From Alphaproteobacteria bacterium MarineAlpha11_Bin1 (GTDB lineage: Bacteria > Pseudomonadota > Alphaproteobacteria > MPNO01 > UBA830), in contig PTJZ01000009.1 of the NCBI GenBank assembly GCA_002937455.1, positions 62,001-126,000 of the forward strand: DNA of 64,000 nucleotides, given 5' to 3'. Below, in pieces: positions 18,400 through 27,884 of the stretch (its first letter is position 1; each line of letters opens with the position of its first letter). A model generated the notes under the pieces. That model ran no database searches, had not been told where the DNA came from, and saw only the letters and a program-made list of their open reading frames with translations. Position numbers and translations under genes: made by a program.

Positions 18400-18919
18400 A
18401 TGGCGGAAACAATTCGGCGCGTAGTCACAGGCCATGATCAAAACGGAATTGCAATCATCGCGATAGATGGAGACGCGGAAAATGTCCGAGTACGGCGAGC
18501 AAACGGCCTCACGTCAACCCTGCTTTGGGTCAGAGACGACACTCCATCTGATAATTCTGGAAATGCCGATAAAGCGAGTCGCGAGATTGGCGTCGTCCCG
18601 CCCGATGGCGGCTCGGTATTCCGCATCGTTGAATTTATACCTGACAAAAATAGCGTCAGTAACGAAGAGATAAAAAAAAGAGCTTGGCCTAGAGCACACT
18701 ATTGAAGAGTCGGTGCGACACCCAGGAATGCAAAAAACCCGTAGTCTTGATTACGGCATCATATTGTCAGGAGAGATAGACATGCTCGTGGATGATGATG
18801 AGGCCCACCTTTGCGCAGGCGACGTAATCGTGCAACGTGGAACTAATCATGCTTGGGCTAATCGCAGGATCGAGCCGTGCCGTATCACCTTCGTGTTGTT
18901 TGATCCCAATTCATTGTGA
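18400..18919 (+). pseudogene. Cupin-domain protein gene with a one-base frameshift in an A8 run
   Basis: Two adjacent frames together encode one cupin. The first (from ATG 18400) gives about 93 residues ending in FRIVEFIPDK...EEIKK. The second, one base out of phase from the A8 run at 18672-18679, continues ELGLEHTIEESVRHPGMQ and then TRSLDYGIILSGEIDML and GDVIVQRGTNHAWAN, a classic cupin. Removing one A joins them into a 172-residue protein of normal family length. The cause may be a real mutation, a homopolymer sequencing error, or slippage on the A run. The gene lies on the plus strand between two minus-strand operon genes and is divergent from the selenoprotein gene. Its ligand is unknown. 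Confidence 0.75.
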
Positions 18920-18927
18920 GCAAAGTT

Positions 18928-19773
18928 TCATCCACTTAAATCTAGATCTTGGGCGTCGTGACGTTCAGGAAGTTGAAGTTCTATCGGTCCGCGAATCTTG
19001 TTAACCCGCCGGCCACGCCTTACGGCTGGACGAGCGTCTATCTCACTCGCCCAACGGACCACATTCTTATAGGTCTTCACGTCAAGAAATTCGGTTGCCC
19101 CATATTGATCGTGCAGAACTAAGTTTCCATACCATGCGTACGTTGCGATATCCGCGATGTTATAAACTTCGCCGCAAAGAAACGAGCGATCCGAGAGGTT
19201 TCGCTCCAGTACATCGAGCTGTCGCTTAACCTCCATCGAGAAACGGTCAATCGGATATTGGAATTTTTCGGGCGCGTAGGCATAAAAATGGCCAAACCCG
19301 CCCCCCACATAAGGTGCACTTCCCATCTGCCAGAATAGCCAAGACATACATTCCGCCCTTGCTGACGCATCGGTGGGAATTAATTCGTTAAACTTTTCTG
19401 CAAGGTAAAATAGGATCGCCCCAGACTCAAATACACGCGTCGACGGCGAAGTGCTCACGTCAAGTAGCGCCGGGATTTTGGAGTTTGGATTAATTGATAC
19501 GAAGCCGCTCGAAAATTGCTGTCCTTCGATTATTTTAATTAGCCAGGCATCATATTCCGCATCCTCATGTCCCAGCGCGAGAAGTTCCTCGAACATGATC
19601 GTTACTTTAATACCGTTAGGCGTCGCCAGAGAATAAAGCTGGTGCGGATGCTCACCGATAGGGAGGTCTGCCTCATGTGTCGGACCCGCGATCGGCCTAT
19701 TAATATTAGCAAACTGACCGCCACTTGGGGCTTCCCAGGTCCATACTTTAGGAGGAGTATACGTATCGCTCAT
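18928..19773 (-). CDS. yghU: YghU-type glutathione S-transferase/disulfide-bond oxidoreductase
   Basis: A 281-residue nu-class GST very similar along its length to E. coli YghU, which reduces organic hydroperoxides and disulfides with two bound glutathiones. Recognisable blocks are PPKVWTWEAPSGGQFANINR at the N-terminus, LYSLATPNGIKVTIMFEELL for the thioredoxin-fold active site, NPNSKIPALLD for glutathione binding, FESGAILFYLAEKF, and the C-terminal LPERHDAQD. A Shine-Dalgarno (GAAGGAA) precedes the ATG. It follows the UbiD-like gene in the operon with a 27-bp gap. Together with the AhpD-like selenoprotein it points to peroxide or thiol-conjugate chemistry in the pathway (inference). Confidence 0.92.
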   Translation of the reverse strand: MSDTYTPPKVWTWEAPSGGQFANINRPIAGPTHEADLPIGEHPHQLYSLATPNGIKVTIMFEELLALGHEDAEYDAWLIKIIEGQQFSSGFVSINPNSKIPALLDVSTSPSTRVFESGAILFYLAEKFNELIPTDASARAECMSWLFWQMGSAPYVGGGFGHFYAYAPEKFQYPIDRFSMEVKRQLDVLERNLSDRSFLCGEVYNIADIATYAWYGNLVLHDQYGATEFLDVKTYKNVVRWASEIDARPAVRRGRRVNKIRGPIELQLPERHDAQDLDLSG

Positions 19774-19800
19774 GTTCTAAAATTCCTTCAAGGCGTCAGC

Positions 19801-21396
19801 TCAATCTTTGGTACTCTGGCGGAGACCCGCGAGCTTTTCTCCTGTCTCAAAGTAGCGGCCGGTTATGGCTTTTTCAGCTTCTTCCACATTTTCGTCCGAC
19901 CAGGCCGACAGGGGATAGCCGTGCCAAGGCAACTGAAGATCAAGATCCGGAAGACCGAGGGCTGTCCATTTTTCCTTAGCTGCGGTCATAAATTGTTCTC
20001 GGGGCAACGACACCGGCAAATAGGGATGTTCCCGAACCGCGTTGATTAAAATCGCAGAAGATCCTTGTCCGTCTGGATAAGCATATTGAGCATCGTTATC
20101 GGATGGAGTTATTGACGGGTCAAGCCGCGGCACCTTGCCTCGGATTATTTCTGCGTCACGATGTGGTTGCGTCGCATAAGATAAAGCCCATAGCACCGCA
20201 TCCATAGAGTCTGGATCTACATCGGCATCGACTGCTATGAATATTTTTCCAAGTGAAGCGTCAAATGCAGCGGCGGCCCTCAGTGCTTGCCAAGGCTGTC
20301 CCAATTGGGGCCGATCAAGCTGAATAACGAATAGCATGTTACAGCTCGCCATCTCGTGACAAGCTACCTTAGTCACCGAAGGAATGTTGCAAGCATCGCG
20401 TAAATGTCGCAAATAGATTGCATCAAAAGCCGCCTTCCGCATCACTGTACTCTCGCTTGGCGGAAACTCACTAATGATTCCCTGATATATCGGATCAGCG
20501 CGATGAGTTACGGCAGAGACCTCAAATACCTTCTCCATCTTGCGCGGGCCGAGATACCCGCTAGCCTCTCCAAATGGCGCCTCGGGTTCAAGGATGTCGG
20601 TACGGATAATACCCTCCATCACGATCTCCGCCTCGGCCGGCACTAAACAATCAAAGGTCTCGGCTGGTACCACAGAGATTGGCTCACCATTAAGGGCGCC
20701 CGCGACCCCGTATTCCTCCACGCCATATGGTACTTTACTCGCTGCTGCCAATAGTAATGCGGGTGGCCCGCCAAGGAACACTGCACACTCGAGGTGCTTA
20801 CCCATACGCCGGGCCTTTTCCCACTGAATAGCAAGGTGTTGTGTCGATACATCCGTCGCGCAGCCGATCCGATCGGGTGCTTTAATCATTCCGCGGTAAA
20901 TACCCAGATTATAGGATCCGGTTTCTGGGTCGCGAGTTATCCAAACTCCCGCCGTAAGGAAGGGGGCGGGATCAAATCCGGGGGTTGAGATGAGATGTGG
21001 AAAACGATCAACTCCATCGCCAAAACTATTGCCCTCATAAACGAATTCTTTTACCGGCGCATTTTCTCGTTCTACTTCCACAGGGTTCAGCGGCCTTCCA
21101 TGGGTGCTAGCCCATTTAGCTCCAATCTCATGCGGCTCAACGCCTAAGGCCGATGCATATACCTGCCGAGAGGAACCTAACGAACCTAATACTACTGATG
21201 TATCGAAGTCGCGCCCGCGGGCGTCGGTCACATTTCTGAACCAAAACGCCTTCCGCTGCGCCTCCGCCAGACCACGGAACTGTAGGCGCACCAAAGGGAC
21301 GAGCTCAGTATCCTTATTTATACGGTCCTCAACCACATGCAGTAAATCCAGGTTCTGCAGGTGGGCAAGGTAGTCTCGAAGATTTTTATAGGCCAT
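19801..21396 (-). CDS. UbiD-family prenylated-FMN-dependent decarboxylase
   Basis: A 531-residue UbiD-like (de)carboxylase. The catalytic region EAPFGEASGYLGPRKMEKVFE, containing the conserved acidic residues, lies near residue 270-290, and the prFMN-binding stretch around NLGIYRGMIKAPDRIGC is near 165-180. Members non-oxidatively decarboxylate aromatic, heteroaromatic or unsaturated acids and need prFMN made by UbiX, which is not encoded here. As the first gene of the minus-strand operon it may remove a ring carboxylate. The operon context makes a catabolic role more likely than ubiquinone synthesis. Confidence 0.88.
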   Translation of the reverse strand: MAYKNLRDYLAHLQNLDLLHVVEDRINKDTELVPLVRLQFRGLAEAQRKAFWFRNVTDARGRDFDTSVVLGSLGSSRQVYASALGVEPHEIGAKWASTHGRPLNPVEVERENAPVKEFVYEGNSFGDGVDRFPHLISTPGFDPAPFLTAGVWITRDPETGSYNLGIYRGMIKAPDRIGCATDVSTQHLAIQWEKARRMGKHLECAVFLGGPPALLLAAASKVPYGVEEYGVAGALNGEPISVVPAETFDCLVPAEAEIVMEGIIRTDILEPEAPFGEASGYLGPRKMEKVFEVSAVTHRADPIYQGIISEFPPSESTVMRKAAFDAIYLRHLRDACNIPSVTKVACHEMASCNMLFVIQLDRPQLGQPWQALRAAAAFDASLGKIFIAVDADVDPDSMDAVLWALSYATQPHRDAEIIRGKVPRLDPSITPSDNDAQYAYPDGQGSSAILINAVREHPYLPVSLPREQFMTAAKEKWTALGLPDLDLQLPWHGYPLSAWSDENVEEAEKAITGRYFETGEKLAGLRQSTKD

Positions 21397-21589
21397 AGAG
21401 AAACGCTGCTGCGAGTGTTGATTACTACCGTAATAAACTAAAGGCGCTCAAAAGTGGATCCCTCCAAAGTTCTTATTCGAGTCATCTAATACTAATCTAA
21501 AAACAACGCCTCATAGAGATACGATCAGATCGGATCAATTTTTATTTACAATAATAGTTCGTTTGAAGGCTATTCGTGAGGGTCTAAGC

Positions 21590-22984
21590 TTAACCCTTAA
21601 GCGCGCGAAGAAGTCCGTCGACACTATCTTTGGCATCACCAAAAAGCATTCGGTTGTTTTCTTTGTAGAAGAGCGGATTGTCTACGCCCGCATAGCCACT
21701 AGCCATTGACCGTTTAAAGACCACGGACGTCCGTGCCTTCCATACCTCCATTACTGGCATCCCAGCGATCGGACTATTTGGATCATCCTGTGCACCAGGA
21801 TTCACTATATCATTAGCGCCGATCACCAGCACCACATCGGTATTTGGAAAATCGTGATTAAGCTCGTCCATCTCTAGCACAATGTCGTAAGGAACCTTTG
21901 CTTCCGCCAACAGCACATTCATGTGTCCGGGAAGACGCCCAGCAACAGGATGAATACCAAACCGCACATTAGCACCCTTATCGCGAAGTAATTTGGTGAT
22001 CTCGCTGACCAAATTTTGCGCCTGAGCAACAGCCATACCGTAGCCCGGTACGATGATGACCTCGTCAGCGTCGAACAGCATTGCCGCCGTTTCATCGACC
22101 GAAGTCGGTATCACCTCTCCTTGCTCGGTGTCAGCCGCAGCGGCGCCGCCGGAAGTACCGAACCCGCCCAAGATAACACTTATGAAACGTCGGTTCATAG
22201 CGCGGCACATGATATAACTTAGGATCGCTCCAGAAGAACCAACTAGCGCACCGACCACAATCAGAAGATCGTTTGCAAGCATGAAGCCGGTCGCTGCTGC
22301 CGCCCAACCCGAATAACTATTTAGCATTGAGACCACAACCGGCATGTCAGCGCCGCCGATCGCCATCACGAGATGGATACCAATCAGACAAGCTATGGCT
22401 GTCATTACCAATAATGGTTTCAGCCCCACGATATGGTCAGGCGACGCCAGAAATTCAAAGCCAAGCCAGAGCGAACCTATAATACCTGCTAGGTTCAACC
22501 AGTGGCGCGCCGGCAGCAGCAGAGGTTTTCCTGAAATACTACCCTGTAGTTTCCCAAACGCGATTACTGACCCAGTAAACGTAATTGCACCGATAAACAC
22601 ACCTAGGAAAATTTCGACCTCGTGGATAGTCTTCTCGACGCCTTGATAGGCCGAGTTGGGATCCACATAGCTTGCAATTCCAACTAGTACCGCCGCGAGC
22701 CCAACGAAACTGTGTAAGATAGCGACCAGCTGCGGCATCTGGGTCATCTCTACTCGAGACGCCACAAAGATACCTATCGCCGCCCCAACAATTACCGCGA
22801 GGCCAAGGATAGTGTAGTCCTCAATCTGAGTTGCCGCGATTGTCGCAACAATAGCGATCATCATCCCGACAACACCGTAAATATTTCCCCGGCGCGCAGT
22901 CTCCTGATTGCTGAGTCCACCGAGACTAAGGATAAAAAGGATACTTGCCCCAATGTAGGCGACGGTCGTTATTCCGATACTCAT
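21590..22984 (-). CDS. pntB: NAD(P) transhydrogenase subunit beta
   Basis: A 464-residue membrane subunit of the proton-translocating transhydrogenase. About nine hydrophobic helices occupy residues 1-270. The NADP(H)-binding domain III follows, with [15 protein letters not shown] near residue 320, [19 protein letters not shown] near 355-375 and the C-terminal [16 protein letters not shown]. Located in the inner membrane, it couples proton entry to NADP+ reduction by NADH. The ATG is 14 bp downstream of the pntA stop, so the two genes form an operon. Confidence 0.95.
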   Translation of the reverse strand: MSIGITTVAYIGASILFILSLGGLSNQETARRGNIYGVVGMMIAIVATIAATQIEDYTILGLAVIVGAAIGIFVASRVEMTQMPQLVAILHSFVGLAAVLVGIASYVDPNSAYQGVEKTIHEVEIFLGVFIGAITFTGSVIAFGKLQGSISGKPLLLPARHWLNLAGIIGSLWLGFEFLASPDHIVGLKPLLVMTAIACLIGIHLVMAIGGADMPVVVSMLNSYSGWAAAATGFMLANDLLIVVGALVGSSGAILSYIMCRAMNRRFISVILGGFGTSGGAAAADTEQGEVIPTSVDETAAMLFDADEVIIVPGYGMAVAQAQNLVSEITKLLRDKGANVRFGIHPVAGRLPGHMNVLLAEAKVPYDIVLEMDELNHDFPNTDVVLVIGANDIVNPGAQDDPNSPIAGMPVMEVWKARTSVVFKRSMASGYAGVDNPLFYKENNRMLFGDAKDSVDGLLRALKG

Positions 22985-22998
22985 GTTATATTTGGGCC

Positions 22999-24555
22999 TT
23001 AACTTTTGCGGAACATGCTAAGCATGCGCTGTGTGACGAGGAAACCGCCGGCGATATTTATTGTCGCGATAAGCACTGAGACGGCAGCAAGGACAACCAC
23101 AAGGTTTGAGGGATTTGAGATCTGCACCAAGGCTCCAATCACAATAATGCCACTAATGGCGTTGGTAACACTCATAAGGGGCGTGTGGAGAGCAGGCGTG
23201 ACCTTCCAGATCACCTGATAACCGACGAAACAGGCTAGCACGAACACTGTTAAGTGTCCCATGAAAGACGGCGGCGCCACTGTCCCTAGACCCAGCAGTG
23301 CTAGACCGCCAATTGCCAGCGTGATCAGTGATTTAAGTCCGACGTTGCGGGGTTCAGCCACCACCTCCTGAGGCTCAGTTTCCATAGCCTTCGCGGGCGC
23401 TATGCTGGGTATTTTTGGTTTCGGTGGTGGCCAGGTCAGCTCTCCTTCATTCACAACTGTTGCGCCGCGAATCACGTCATCCTTCATATTTACAACAATA
23501 GAGCCGTTTTTTTCCGGTGTGAGCTCAGACAACATATGACACAGATTAGTACCGTAGAGCTGACTTGACTGGGCAGCCATACGGCTAGGTAAGTCGGTAT
23601 AACCGATCAGTGTAACGTTATGTTCGACCGTAACTTCTCCGGGTTTGGTCAGTTCGCAGTTACCGCCTTGTTCCGCTGCCAGGTCAACGATTACGGATCC
23701 CGGCTTCATAGACTTGACCATTTCCGCGGTGATCAGCTTGGGCGCTGATTTTCCTGGGATCAGGGCGGTGGTTATTATAATATCTACGTCCTTTGCCTGT
23801 TCGGCAAACAATTCCATTTCCGCCTTGATGAACTCTTTACTCATCACTTTGGCGTATCCGCCGGCGCCGGAACCTTCCTCATCAAAATCAAGCTCGAGAA
23901 ATTCGGCGCCCATACTCTCTACTTGCTGCTTTACCTCGGGCCGCGTATCGAAGGCTCGGACGATGGCTCCCATGCCGCGTGCTGCACCGACCGCGGCAAG
24001 ACCGGCAACACCGGCACCGATGATCATCACCTTAGCTGGCGGCACCTTGCCAGCGGCAGTGATCTGGCCAGTGAAGAACCGTCCAAAATTATTTGCCGCC
24101 TCCACAACCGCTCGATAACCCGCAATATTAGCCATGGATGATAAAGCATCTAACTTCTGGGCCCGGCTGATCCTCGGTACTGCATCCATCGCAATCGCTG
24201 TAGCTCTGCGCGCTTCAAGCTTTTTTAGCAGTCCCTCGCTCTGTGCTGGCCAAATGAAGCTGATCAGTGTGCTACCCTCCGTTAGTAGCTCCGTCTCATC
24301 TACCCCAAGTCCGGGGTGCTCTTCTGGCTGGCGTACTTTCATGACAATATCGCAGTCACTCCAAAGTTTACGAGTGTCGTGGATTACTTCGACACCGGCA
24401 TCTTGATAGGCATCATCGCTGAACTGCGAGGCGGCGCCCGCCCCTGACTCGATCGAGATATCGAAGCCAAGCTTAAATATCCGGCCGGCTGTTTCCGGGG
24501 TCAGAGCCACCCGCTGCTCACCTGCGTGAACCTCTTTTGGAATACCAATCTTCAT
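22999..24555 (-). CDS. pntA: NAD(P) transhydrogenase subunit alpha, fused domain I plus membrane segment
   Basis: A 518-residue alpha subunit. The N-terminal domain I binds NAD(H): [18 protein letters not shown] at the start, the dinucleotide motif [13 protein letters not shown] near 180 and [15 protein letters not shown] near 290. After a linker, residues 405-515 hold four predicted transmembrane helices. This is the two-subunit E. coli-style arrangement; many alphaproteobacteria split this protein into PntAA and PntAB. It supplies NADPH, which flavin monooxygenases and reductive steps nearby would consume. A potential promoter region lies upstream. Confidence 0.94.
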   Translation of the reverse strand: MKIGIPKEVHAGEQRVALTPETAGRIFKLGFDISIESGAGAASQFSDDAYQDAGVEVIHDTRKLWSDCDIVMKVRQPEEHPGLGVDETELLTEGSTLISFIWPAQSEGLLKKLEARRATAIAMDAVPRISRAQKLDALSSMANIAGYRAVVEAANNFGRFFTGQITAAGKVPPAKVMIIGAGVAGLAAVGAARGMGAIVRAFDTRPEVKQQVESMGAEFLELDFDEEGSGAGGYAKVMSKEFIKAEMELFAEQAKDVDIIITTALIPGKSAPKLITAEMVKSMKPGSVIVDLAAEQGGNCELTKPGEVTVEHNVTLIGYTDLPSRMAAQSSQLYGTNLCHMLSELTPEKNGSIVVNMKDDVIRGATVVNEGELTWPPPKPKIPSIAPAKAMETEPQEVVAEPRNVGLKSLITLAIGGLALLGLGTVAPPSFMGHLTVFVLACFVGYQVIWKVTPALHTPLMSVTNAISGIIVIGALVQISNPSNLVVVLAAVSVLIATINIAGGFLVTQRMLSMFRKS

Positions 24556-25005
24556 TTTGGAAGTTTCCCCTGTCGGATCGCGTCCGATAAACGGGACCCA
24601 TTACTCTCGACGAGTGGATCCGAAAAGACATAACTAACTCTAATTTAATGTAAAATCCGTTGTCATGACAAGGCGACAGGACGCCGCAACCGAAGTTTTT
24701 CCCTATATGTTTCTCTATTTTATCCGGAATTCACTGTCACCGGCTGCCCAGCCATCAGCGGATTGATAATTTTATACCAGACACTTCAATTTGGGAGATT
24801 AGAAAACATTGGCCCCGTAAAGCCACTATAAAATTTTTAGCTGATAATTATGTTGCCTGATCGAAAATCAATTCTTCTCCTTTTTCAATTTTACCAAGGC
24901 AGTGTATCAGTGGACTGTGGAGGAATAACTTCCATTTACCGCACCGTCTTATAATTGGGGGTGGCAGAGACGCCTTTAAGTCGGGGCATAGTATTCTCCT
25001 AATAT
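24556..25005. other. Intergenic region upstream of pntA; possible broken small ORF on the minus strand
   Basis: AT-rich spacer that should hold the pntA promoter. At its right end, on the minus strand, a Shine-Dalgarno (AGGAG) precedes ATG 24989, which opens only 17 codons. If one base is removed from the G5 run at 24957-24961 (C5 in the coding sense) the frame continues to 24848, giving a 46-residue peptide ending GKIEKGEELIFDQAT. I do not recognise it and it has no promoter space, since a terminator ends only 16 bp upstream. It could be a decayed gene or chance. No RNA gene was seen. Confidence 0.3.
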
Positions 25006-25035
25006 AAAAAAGGGCCGAGTCTTTCGGCTCGGCCC
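25006..25035 (-). terminator. Rho-independent terminator of the second Mo-hydroxylase operon
   Basis: Read on the minus strand, GGGCCGAG and CTCGGCCC form a perfect 8-bp GC-rich stem around an 8-nt loop (25012-25035), followed by a run of six T. It begins 26 bp after the stop of the Mo-subunit gene. Confidence 0.92.
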
Positions 25036-25061
25036 TGAATCAATGTTATCAGTACTGCCTC

Positions 25062-27404
25062 TTACTCTGCCGCTGTACCTTGTGAAGCTGTTTCCTCGAC
25101 CATCTGTTCCTTGAGTGCCTTAAGAACCTTAGGTGGCGACATCGGATGGTCCCGCAAACGAATGCCGACTGCATCATATATCGCATTTGCTATTGCAGGT
25201 AGCGGTGGAATGATAGGAACCTCGCCGATACCACGGATGCCATAAGGATGATCGGGATTTGGGACTTCGACTATCTCCGTGTTTATAAACGGCACATCAG
25301 ACGCTACGGGCACTCTATAATCAAGGAAGCCCGTATTTTCGAGAACACCTTTATCGTTATAGATATATTCTTCGTTCAAAGCGGTGCCTATACCCTGTAC
25401 CGCCCCACCTTGGAACTGACCTTCGATGAATTCAGGATAGACAGCCTTGCCGGCATCCTGGATCAAGGTATAGCGTAGAATTTTGACTGCCCCGGTTCGA
25501 CGGTCAACTTCAACATCTACAACATGAGTACCAAAACCGGGACCGCCTTGCGCAACGTTAATCTCTGCGTGGCCCGCGATTGTTCCACCAAACCACGATG
25601 CTTCTTTAGCAAGCTCTGCGACGGTCATAGGTTCAAAATCCCCTACGTTAGCGCCGGCAGGGCGGGCGCGTCCGTCTTCCCAGACGACCTGTTCGGGCTC
25701 GACCTCCCATTTTCGAGCAGCGATTTCGCACATCCGCGCAATCGCTTTTCGCGATGCTGTGACTGCTGCCATTGAGCCGGCGGCAGTGCCGCGGCTGCCG
25801 GCCGTCATAAAATTGAAACCGAGCGCACTTGTATCACCAGACATAGTCCGCACCCTTTCAAAGGGGATTCCTAACTCCTCCGCCACTATCATAGCAAAGG
25901 CGCTACGCGAGCCACCGGTTACATCTACCGTACCGAAAATAAGTGTCGCCGTCCCGTCTTCCCCGATATTGACAGTGGCCGATGTCTCCGCGCCCAATGT
26001 AAACCAGAATCCGGACGCAACACCTCGACCTTGATTAGGGCCTAACTTTTCCTGCATATGTGGATGAGCCTTGGCTCGCTCAAGCGTCTGAATATAACCA
26101 ACCGGTCCAAGTTTCGGGCCGAAATGGGTCTGCGTACCCTCCTTCGCAGCATTCTTCAGCCTAAATTCTATGGGATTCAATCCGCAGGTTTCGGCCATCT
26201 CGTCAACAACAGTCTCGACGCCAAACGCAACCATGGGAGCGCCTGGGGCTCGATAGGCTGCTACTTTAGGGCGGTTGGTTGTAACATCGTGGCCAACAAC
26301 TGCCACGTTCTCTAAATCATAGCGAGTAAATACCGTGATGGTTGCAAGGGGCAGTGATGAGCCCGCATAAGCGCCAGATTGGTAATTCAATTCGGCCTGA
26401 GCAGCTGTGATCCGGCCTTCCCTAGTACAGCCCATCTTGACCTTAACATTAGTACCAGATGTCGGACCTGTGGCCCGGAAAACTTCATCGCGATCCATCA
26501 CCATTTTGACAGGCCGGTTGCTTTTCTTGGATAGTACGACCGCAAGTGGTTCGAGATAGACGTTATTTTTTCCGCCAAAACCACCACCTAACTCAGTAGG
26601 AATGACTTTCACCTTCGACAGGTCCATCTTGAGCAATTTTGCGATCTGTGCCCGAAAAACGAAATGGCCCTGGGTACCCGTCCACACCTCCGCGATTCCT
26701 CCCTCTGTGTAGTTCGCGATACTGGCTTGGGGTTCGATATATCCCTGATGAACCGGCTTCGTATTAAATTCACGCTCAATGATTATCTCAGCCTCTTCAA
26801 AGCCTTTTTCTATATCACCGAGCTTACTTTCCATCCGGGCCGCTATATTCGAAGGCTTATCTGGCTTCGGATCAACGCCCTTTGTGAATTGGTCATCGTG
26901 GAGGACCGGGGCATCAGGTTTCATAGCATCTCGAACGTCGATCACATGAGGTAGAATTTCATATTCAACTTTGATTAGTTTCGTCGCTTGTTTGGCGATT
27001 TTATCACTGATTGCCGCCACGGCCGCGACCGGGTGCCCATCATAAAGAACATTTTCTCGCGCCATCATGTTACGTGTCACATCACGAAAATTGACCATCA
27101 ACTCTCCGGATGCGGCATGTTCAATTTCCATATCGGGGAAATCATCACGACAAACGACAGCCTTGACGCCGGGCAACGCCTCGGCTTCGGATATATCAAT
27201 CGAAAGAATGTTAGCATGGGCATGAGGGCTGCGAAGAACTCTGCCAACGAGCTGTCCCGGGAGTCGAATGTCAGACGCATATCTAGCTCGACCTGTTACT
27301 TTATCGACGGCGTCGCCGCGCGCCGTCGGATTTGAACCGATGACCTTTAAATCTTTCTCTTCGTATGGAATTTTTGTCGCAAAGGGGGATGGTGCTCTGC
27401 CCAT
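25062..27404 (-). CDS. Xanthine-dehydrogenase-family Mo-binding catalytic subunit, second system
   Basis: A 780-residue molybdenum subunit. It has the hammerhead domain (VTGRARYASDIRLPGQLVGRVLRSPHAHA region), then Mo-pterin motifs TELGGGFGGKN and AAYRAPGAPMVAFGVE, and the catalytic glutamate in GIRGIGEVPIIPP. The AYRAPGAP loop is that of xanthine, aldehyde and 4-hydroxybenzoyl-CoA-reductase-like enzymes, different from the AYRGVGRP loop of the other operon, so the two systems probably act on different substrates. It is the last gene of a FAD-FeS-Mo operon, 3 bp after the FeS gene, and is followed by a strong terminator. Confidence 0.88.
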   Translation of the reverse strand: MGRAPSPFATKIPYEEKDLKVIGSNPTARGDAVDKVTGRARYASDIRLPGQLVGRVLRSPHAHANILSIDISEAEALPGVKAVVCRDDFPDMEIEHAASGELMVNFRDVTRNMMARENVLYDGHPVAAVAAISDKIAKQATKLIKVEYEILPHVIDVRDAMKPDAPVLHDDQFTKGVDPKPDKPSNIAARMESKLGDIEKGFEEAEIIIEREFNTKPVHQGYIEPQASIANYTEGGIAEVWTGTQGHFVFRAQIAKLLKMDLSKVKVIPTELGGGFGGKNNVYLEPLAVVLSKKSNRPVKMVMDRDEVFRATGPTSGTNVKVKMGCTREGRITAAQAELNYQSGAYAGSSLPLATITVFTRYDLENVAVVGHDVTTNRPKVAAYRAPGAPMVAFGVETVVDEMAETCGLNPIEFRLKNAAKEGTQTHFGPKLGPVGYIQTLERAKAHPHMQEKLGPNQGRGVASGFWFTLGAETSATVNIGEDGTATLIFGTVDVTGGSRSAFAMIVAEELGIPFERVRTMSGDTSALGFNFMTAGSRGTAAGSMAAVTASRKAIARMCEIAARKWEVEPEQVVWEDGRARPAGANVGDFEPMTVAELAKEASWFGGTIAGHAEINVAQGGPGFGTHVVDVEVDRRTGAVKILRYTLIQDAGKAVYPEFIEGQFQGGAVQGIGTALNEEYIYNDKGVLENTGFLDYRVPVASDVPFINTEIVEVPNPDHPYGIRGIGEVPIIPPLPAIANAIYDAVGIRLRDHPMSPPKVLKALKEQMVEETASQGTAAE

Positions 27405-27407
27405 GGA

Positions 27408-27884
27408 TCAGGCTCCTCTCATTTCGCGGGCGGCATCCTGTACCGCCTCGATGACTTTATGATAACCAGTACAACGGCATAGATTACCAGCTAGCCAGTA
27501 GCGGATTTCCTCTTCAGTCGGATCTGAGTTTTCCTCAAGTAAGGCCTTTGACGCAACAAGTAGACCGGGCGTGCAAATACCGCATTGAAGCGCAATGTGT
27601 TCGATAAACTTCTGCTGTAATGGATGAAGATCATCGCCGTCAGCCATGCCCTCGATTGTTTCAATAAACTTTCCGTTTGCTTCGATTCCCATCACTAAAC
27701 AAGAGCATACCAGAACCCCGTCCATTGTAACGCTGCATGCGCCGCAATCACCGGTTCCACAACCTTCCTTCGTGCCGGTCATACCAAGTTCATCACGCAG
27801 CACATCCAGCAGAGTCTGGGTCGCATCGCAAAGCAACTCTTGCTCGTCTCCATTAATTGTGGTGTTTACATAATGTTTGGCCAT
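27408..27884 (-). CDS. (2Fe-2S)-binding subunit of the second Mo hydroxylase
   Basis: A 158-residue two-cluster iron-sulfur subunit. The ferredoxin-type motif CGTGDCGACSVTMDG lies near residue 42, with QCGICTPGLLVAS near 101 and GNLCRCTGYHKVI near 137; all cluster cysteines are present. ATG 27884 overlaps the FAD-subunit stop by one base (TGATG), indicating coupled translation. It passes electrons between the Mo centre and FAD. Confidence 0.9.
   Translation of the reverse strand: MAKHYVNTTINGDEQELLCDATQTLLDVLRDELGMTGTKEGCGTGDCGACSVTMDGVLVCSCLVMGIEANGKFIETIEGMADGDDLHPLQQKFIEHIALQCGICTPGLLVASKALLEENSDPTEEEIRYWLAGNLCRCTGYHKVIEAVQDAAREMRGA

Noticed and set aside
19567..20049. 160-codon plus-strand frame across yghU and the UbiD-like gene
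   Set aside because: Antisense to two strongly supported genes; no family features.
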